From NCBI GenBank assembly GCA_012270665.1, contig JAAXHY010000035.1:1-10233 (forward strand): 10,233 nt of DNA, written 5' to 3'. The notes under the pieces were generated by a model. The model ran no database searches and was not told the origin of the DNA. It saw only the letters and a list, made by a program, of their open reading frames with translations. Below, one piece after another: positions 6,861-10,233 of the stretch (the first letter of the stretch is position 1; every line of letters starts with the position of its first letter). The translations under genes were made by a program, and so were the position numbers. The DNA comes from Dehalococcoidia bacterium (GTDB lineage: Bacteria > Chloroflexota > Dehalococcoidia > SAR202 > UBA11138).

Positions 6861-7136
6861 TCAGCGTGACCTTCTCCTGATGAAGGATTTGGACATATTC
6901 CATACCGTGTTGACTATGAACAGAGCTATCAGAGCGGCGCAGGTTCCGATAGGAACGAACAGCACGCTCAGTCCGAGCGCATATTGGAAGACTGCGGGAT
7001 CGAACATGGGAACAGGCGGACCGCCCAATCTGAGCGAGTCCGCCCTGAGATCGGTGAGCGAGTAATTGTATACATAGATGAACGTCACCAGTCCTCCAAT
7101 GAGGCCTGCGACGGTGTACCATATCTTCACATTCAA
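6861..7136 (-). CDS. Small membrane protein with two transmembrane helices, unknown function
   Basis: A 91-residue protein not recognised as any family. Helix 1 spans about residues 6-24 and helix 2 about 51-77. The loop between them is polar (LRADSLRLGGPPVPMFDP) and the tail is basic (FIRRRSR), placing the C-terminus in the cytoplasm by the positive-inside rule. The start is TTG at 7136, overlapping the stop of the MFS gene by 4 nt (TTGA), which implies translational coupling. A GTG at 7130 is an alternative start. It may be an accessory subunit for the transporter or a conserved hypothetical in the same operon. An overlapping frame from 7158 to 6814 has no membrane or domain logic and was not chosen. 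Confidence 0.65.
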   Translation of the reverse strand: MNVKIWYTVAGLIGGLVTFIYVYNYSLTDLRADSLRLGGPPVPMFDPAVFQYALGLSVLFVPIGTCAALIALFIVNTVWNMSKSFIRRRSR

Positions 7137-8401
7137 GATTGAATTCCTCCAGCGTCAAGCGCGGATCCGGTTCGACGCGGTCTGCGGGAAATCATGTACA
7201 GAAATGCCGCTATCGCAAAGGCCGCGGCGAATGCGCCTAGGGCGGGCGCGTAGGATTCTGTCCTGTCGAACATCAAGCCCGCGTACAATGGGGCGAAGAA
7301 TGAGCCCACCGCATCGAATGCACGCATGATACCAGTTATCGCGCCATAGTTGCGCCTTCCGAAGTAGTTTCCTATGGCTATCCACTGGAGGACGACCGCG
7401 CCCTCGTAAACCGCGAGAAGTATCACGAAGGGGTAGAGGCTGCGGACGCTGTCGGAGAATATGAGGAGGATACATCCAGTTACGGCGGCGAACATTCCGG
7501 CTGCTATCAGCGGCTGGAAGCTGAGTCGGTGTCCGGCCATTCCGAGCGAGAATCGGAAGGGAATGGACAGCAGGAAGAAGAGGGCCACCAGCCCGGCGGC
7601 GAACTCCTCTTCGGCGCCCTGCCAGACCATTATGGGGATGATGTGAATGGACAGGCCGGTCTCGGCGGAGATGCGGAGGGTGGAGGCGGCGAGGAGAATC
7701 CAGAAGACGCCCGTCCTGAGCGCCTCGGAGAGGGAGAAGTCGTATGTCACGCCGGGGCCGCCGGATTCGGGCGTCATATCGTTGGCGCTTCGTTCGACTG
7801 CCTCTACGCGGTCGGGTGGGCTGCGGACGAGGCGAGAACAGAGCATCCCAAATGCCAGTACGAATATAGCGGAGTATATCAGCGTGGGACGCCACCCTAT
7901 GGTAGCGACGCCCAGACCAAGGGGATAGAGGAATATCGCGCCTCCGGCGGCTATGCCGGTAAGCAGTATGGTGAGGGCGATGGCTTTTCTGCGCACGAAC
8001 CAGCTGTTGGCAGCGACCATGAGGGTGGGGCCGAAACCGAAGTTGGTTGGGACGGATACAAGTACCAGGTATGCGATTAGAAAGAGGAGGTAGTTGTCTA
8101 TAAGTGTGATGGCGATGAGGCCAATCGAAGCGACTACGGCTCCGAGGACTATGAGAGGCCTGGGACCGAAGTGGTCCACGAGCCAGCCGTACAGGGGCGC
8201 GGCGAGGCTGGACTGAGCGCGCGAGAGGGTAAAGATTAGCGATGTGTTTGCGCTGGACAAGTTAAGGTCGCGCCTGATGGGATTGAAGAACACAGCCGCG
8301 CCGTGATAGAGAATACCGCCGGACATGATGCCCAGCAGGGTGACGCCGAGCAACACCCACCAGCCGGAGTAGGTTTCTTTCAGGCGGTCTCGGATGGACA
8401 T
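7133..8401 (-). CDS. Major facilitator superfamily transporter (monocarboxylate/oxalate-formate antiporter type)
   Basis: A 422-residue inner-membrane carrier with about 12 hydrophobic helices in two halves, split by a polar central loop (about 193-225). The motif A equivalent between helices 2 and 3 is GWLVDHFGPRP (72-82). NSWFVRRKAIALTI (132-145) and the late loop GNYFGRRNYGAITG (344-357) are features of the monocarboxylate/oxalate-formate group of MFS proteins, which move small organic acids in exchange or with protons. Length is normal and no break is seen. The ATG at 8401 has no good ribosome site. It lies 56 nt downstream of the Gfo/Idh/MocA gene on the same strand, so it may import or export the substrate or product of that enzyme. 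The true substrate cannot be told. Confidence 0.9.
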   Translation of the reverse strand: MSIRDRLKETYSGWWVLLGVTLLGIMSGGILYHGAAVFFNPIRRDLNLSSANTSLIFTLSRAQSSLAAPLYGWLVDHFGPRPLIVLGAVVASIGLIAITLIDNYLLFLIAYLVLVSVPTNFGFGPTLMVAANSWFVRRKAIALTILLTGIAAGGAIFLYPLGLGVATIGWRPTLIYSAIFVLAFGMLCSRLVRSPPDRVEAVERSANDMTPESGGPGVTYDFSLSEALRTGVFWILLAASTLRISAETGLSIHIIPIMVWQGAEEEFAAGLVALFFLLSIPFRFSLGMAGHRLSFQPLIAAGMFAAVTGCILLIFSDSVRSLYPFVILLAVYEGAVVLQWIAIGNYFGRRNYGAITGIMRAFDAVGSFFAPLYAGLMFDRTESYAPALGAFAAAFAIAAFLYMISRRPRRTGSALDAGGIQS

Positions 8402-8457
8402 TGGGGGGCAGTGGTTAGTCAGAAGTTTTCAGTAGTTTAGTGGGGGCTTCCGGGCAT

Positions 8458-9567
8458 TCAGGGAGAGGGGAGGCGGCGCGTGGATACCAGTTCGGAGAGG
8501 AGCGCGTCGTATTCGGCGCGGTCAACGGGGATGTTCACTTGCCTGTTCCTGCATCCGGAAAGGGTCACGGCGGCTACGATTTCCTGCGATCTCAACCCGT
8601 CTTCGCCGGTTATGGCGGGATCGCGGTCCTCGATAATAGCCCTGGCAAAGTCGTCAATGGCGGGGGCATGGGTTCCACTGACTGGCTCGAAAGTGAAGGT
8701 CTCGGCTGTGGATCCCGGGCTGTCGTAGGTGGGGGACTTGTCGCGCGCGATGAAGTCGTCCACGGTGGTTTCGAGGACGTGTAGGCTGACACTCCAGTCG
8801 TCCATGATTATCGCGCCCTCATTTCCCCAGAGTTCGAGACGCTGGTGGTTGGGAGCCTGAGACGTGCTGCAATGGAGGGTTCCATGTCCGCCGCCTTCGT
8901 AGGTCATGACGGCGGTGGCGAAGTCCTCGACCTCTATGTCGTGGCTGCGGGTGGACACGATGCCCATGACCGAGGTGGGCAGTCCTCCCACCCACTGCAT
9001 GAGGTCAATGGCGTGTATGCCCTGGTTGAGCAGGGCGCCTCCGCCCTCGGCCAACCACTTGCCGCGCCAGTCGAGGCGGTCGTAGTAGTCCTGGCTGCGT
9101 ATCATGGCGGAGGCCATCGAGACACGGTAGATCTCGCCGATTGCTCCCTGTTCCACGAGTTCCCGAATCTTCAACGCTTCGGGCCGGAAGCGGTTGTTGA
9201 ACAGCGCTCCGAGCTTGACGCCAGCGTTTCGGCACACCTGTATCATGCGGTCGGCCTCGGAGAGGGTTACGGACATCGGCTTTTCGACGAGGACGTGCTT
9301 GCCCGCGCGGGCGGCGTTCTCGGTAATCTCCGCGTGTGAACGGTGTGGGGTGGCTATGACGATGGCATCCACGCCGGGGTCTGATAGCGTGTCTTCGAGA
9401 GTCGGATAGGCGGTTACCCCCAGTTCCTCTGCCTGTTGTCGGAGCGGCGGTTGAGTTCGCGCGTTGACGCCGACGAGTGTGCATGAGTCGAGTTGAGCGA
9501 TGGCGTCTATGTGCACGCGACCAATGACGCCGGTCGAGCCTACTATAGCGAGTCCTACTTTGTTCAT
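8458..9567 (-). CDS. Gfo/Idh/MocA family NAD(P)-dependent oxidoreductase
   Basis: A 369-residue cytoplasmic dehydrogenase, full length for the family. The N-terminal Rossmann fold begins VGLAIVGSTGVIGRVH (4-19), with G10, G13 and G16 in the dinucleotide-binding loop. ATPHRSHAE (72-80) and the hallmark VEKPMS (94-99) follow; the EKP lysine (K96) is the usual catalytic and cofactor contact. The C-terminal domain has EGGGALLNQGIHAIDLMQWVGG (174-195) with H185 and D188, the family's GxxxHxxD active-site motif. Members oxidise or reduce hydroxyl/keto groups on sugars, inositols, amino sugars and related compounds. The ATG at 9567 follows the DUF1330 stop by 5 nt, with AAGG close upstream, so the two are probably co-translated. 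The substrate is not inferable. A role in sugar or polyol catabolism is the default guess. Confidence 0.94.
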   Translation of the reverse strand: MNKVGLAIVGSTGVIGRVHIDAIAQLDSCTLVGVNARTQPPLRQQAEELGVTAYPTLEDTLSDPGVDAIVIATPHRSHAEITENAARAGKHVLVEKPMSVTLSEADRMIQVCRNAGVKLGALFNNRFRPEALKIRELVEQGAIGEIYRVSMASAMIRSQDYYDRLDWRGKWLAEGGGALLNQGIHAIDLMQWVGGLPTSVMGIVSTRSHDIEVEDFATAVMTYEGGGHGTLHCSTSQAPNHQRLELWGNEGAIIMDDWSVSLHVLETTVDDFIARDKSPTYDSPGSTAETFTFEPVSGTHAPAIDDFARAIIEDRDPAITGEDGLRSQEIVAAVTLSGCRNRQVNIPVDRAEYDALLSELVSTRRLPSP

Positions 9568-9572
9568 TGCCT

Positions 9573-9860
9573 TCAGATGCCCTCGACGATGATGACATGG
9601 GAGTTGGTGGAGCGGATACGCATATCCTTTGGGTGGGCGTACTCGTCAGAGGCGTGCCATGCCTTAGCCTGCTCCATGCTGGGGAATTCTATGATGACGG
9701 TTCGGTTGGGGGCGCGGTCGCCTTCGAGAAGCGCAGTCTCGCCGCCGCGCGCGATGTACCTGCCGCCGTAGGCGTTCACGGTAGGCTCTACCAGTTCGCG
9801 GTACTCGGCGAAGAGTTCGGGGTCCGTAACTTCGACGTCGGCTATTACGTAGGCTGGCAT
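9573..9860 (-). CDS. DUF1330 domain-containing protein
   Basis: A 95-residue protein that is the whole DUF1330 fold, a dimeric alpha-beta barrel-like (ferredoxin-like) domain. Recognisable stretches are MPAYVIADVEVTDPELFAEY (1-20), YGGRYIARGGETALLEGD (31-48), TVIIEFPSMEQAKAWHASDEY (54-74) and the terminal IIVEGI. The molecular role is not established; members often sit in catabolic gene clusters and may act on or bind small carbonyl compounds. The ATG at 9860 has a strong ribosome site, AAAGGAG, 6 nt upstream. The gene lies 22 nt after the HAD gene and 5 nt before the Gfo/Idh/MocA gene, pointing to a shared transcript. Confidence 0.92.
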   Translation of the reverse strand: MPAYVIADVEVTDPELFAEYRELVEPTVNAYGGRYIARGGETALLEGDRAPNRTVIIEFPSMEQAKAWHASDEYAHPKDMRIRSTNSHVIIVEGI

Positions 9861-9866
9861 TGGGGA

Positions 9867-9873
9867 CTCCTTT
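9867..9873 (-). promoter_or_regulatory. Ribosome binding site of the DUF1330 gene
   Basis: AAAGGAG on the minus strand, 6 nt before the ATG. This is the best Shine-Dalgarno match in the window. It suggests the DUF1330 protein is made at a higher level than its operon partners, most of which have weak sites. Confidence 0.7.
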
Positions 9874-9882
9874 AGGTATGTG

Positions 9883-10233
9883 TCAGTCTGTTGGCGCGAA
9901 CCAGGATTTTTGGGCGGCTTCGTGGGGCCAGAGGAACTGGAAGCCGGAGCGGAGGGCCATCTGGCGGTCGAGGTCTTCGCGGTCGCCTATGTGCCAGTAT
10001 TCTTCTGCCTCGAACTTGGTTTTCATGTACTCGAGACGAAGCTCTTCCATGGGGCTTCCCTTGACGCAGATGAAATCCACCTGGATGTCGTGTTCGTCCC
10101 ATATTCTGCGCTGCGAACTAGCGATCCGGTCGGAGCAACTGCCGATGATGATGCCTTTGGACTGGGCGACACGCACCATGTCCATGGTGAGTTCGCCGGG
10201 CGGGTCACCGACTTCCAGGGTGCCGTCAATGTC
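9883..10233 (-). CDS. HAD-superfamily hydrolase/phosphatase, 5' end cut by the window edge
   Basis: The frame is open to base 10233, and its first codons there read DIDGTLEVGD, which is HAD motif I (DxDGT): D1 would be the nucleophile and D3 the acid-base residue. The ATG at 10185 therefore cannot be the true start, since it would remove the catalytic residues; the start is a few codons beyond the window. Counting from 10233, motif II is GSCSDR (31-36), a lysine for motif III may be K73, and motif IV is IGDREDLD (82-89), with FQFLWP (about 97-102) following the motif IV helix. The 116 visible residues have no room for a large cap, so this is a small C0-type phosphatase. It resembles the phosphatase part of polynucleotide kinase-phosphatases in its GDR-xD pattern, but that is only a resemblance. 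It is the first visible gene of the minus-strand operon. Confidence 0.85.
   Translation of the reverse strand, partial: DIDGTLEVGDPPGELTMDMVRVAQSKGIIIGSCSDRIASSQRRIWDEHDIQVDFICVKGSPMEELRLEYMKTKFEAEEYWHIGDREDLDRQMALRSGFQFLWPHEAAQKSWFAPTD

Noticed and set aside
6814..7158. Alternative minus-strand frame over the small membrane protein
   Set aside because: Polar, His/Arg-rich translation with no membrane segments; the overlapping frame with two helices and coupling to the MFS stop is better supported.
7529..8080. Plus-strand open frame (183 codons) opposite the MFS gene
   Set aside because: Gly/Glu-rich shadow of a well-supported membrane transporter.
9883..10185. HAD gene starting at the ATG at 10185
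   Set aside because: The upstream in-frame codons encode DIDGTL, the catalytic HAD motif I, so the gene must continue past the window edge.
1..10233. CRISPR array, tRNA, rRNA, insertion sequence or integrase
   Set aside because: No regularly spaced repeats, cloverleaf-like stretches, rRNA motifs or transposase/integrase domains were seen on either strand by eye.

Overview
The window carries ordinary bacterial accessory and metabolic genes at fairly high G+C. Sampled lines run from about 65% G+C in the FG-GAP gene down to about 43% in one gene near the middle. Gene content includes an Opp/Dpp-type ABC ATPase, an FG-GAP/ASPIC lipoprotein, a di-heme oxidoreductase with two CXXCH sites, a Gfo/Idh/MocA dehydrogenase, a DUF1330 protein and an MFS carrier. 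This would fit an environmental, free-living heterotroph. A Chloroflexota (SAR202-like) or similar uncultured lineage is my guess, but no marker gene in the window can prove it.

Layout: (1) 1-813, plus strand: the 3' part of a peptide/nickel-type ABC transporter ATPase, cut by the window edge within Walker A. (2) 876-1545, minus strand: a Phd/YefM-type antitoxin followed by a PIN-domain (VapC) toxin. (3) 1558-1609: a compact divergent control region with an inverted repeat and a TTGACA box on each strand. (4) 1600-3774, plus strand: a 724-residue lipoprotein with seven Ca-binding FG-GAP/VCBS motifs and a C-terminal ASPIC/UnbV domain. (5) 3811-5442, minus strand and convergent with it: a DUF1111-type di-heme protein with a signal peptide and an unusual C-terminal membrane anchor. 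(6) 5492-6814, minus strand: an AT-richer CoiA-like protein (zinc finger plus PD-(D/E)XK-like core) with a C-terminal Cys/His cluster. (7) 6861-10233, minus strand: a gene run read in the order HAD phosphatase (cut by the edge), DUF1330 protein, Gfo/Idh/MocA oxidoreductase, MFS transporter, small two-helix membrane protein.

How they may work together: the last five genes are closely spaced (22, 5 and 56 nt gaps and a 4-nt overlap) and look like one catabolic or uptake operon for a small organic acid or sugar-derived compound; the substrate cannot be read from sequence. The FG-GAP and di-heme genes both encode exported, membrane-attached proteins and meet tail to tail. The toxin-antitoxin pair and the CoiA-like gene are the accessory elements. 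No rRNA, tRNA, CRISPR array or insertion sequence was seen. I did not find a convincing new multi-gene system; the CoiA-like gene and the divergent control region are the items most worth checking.
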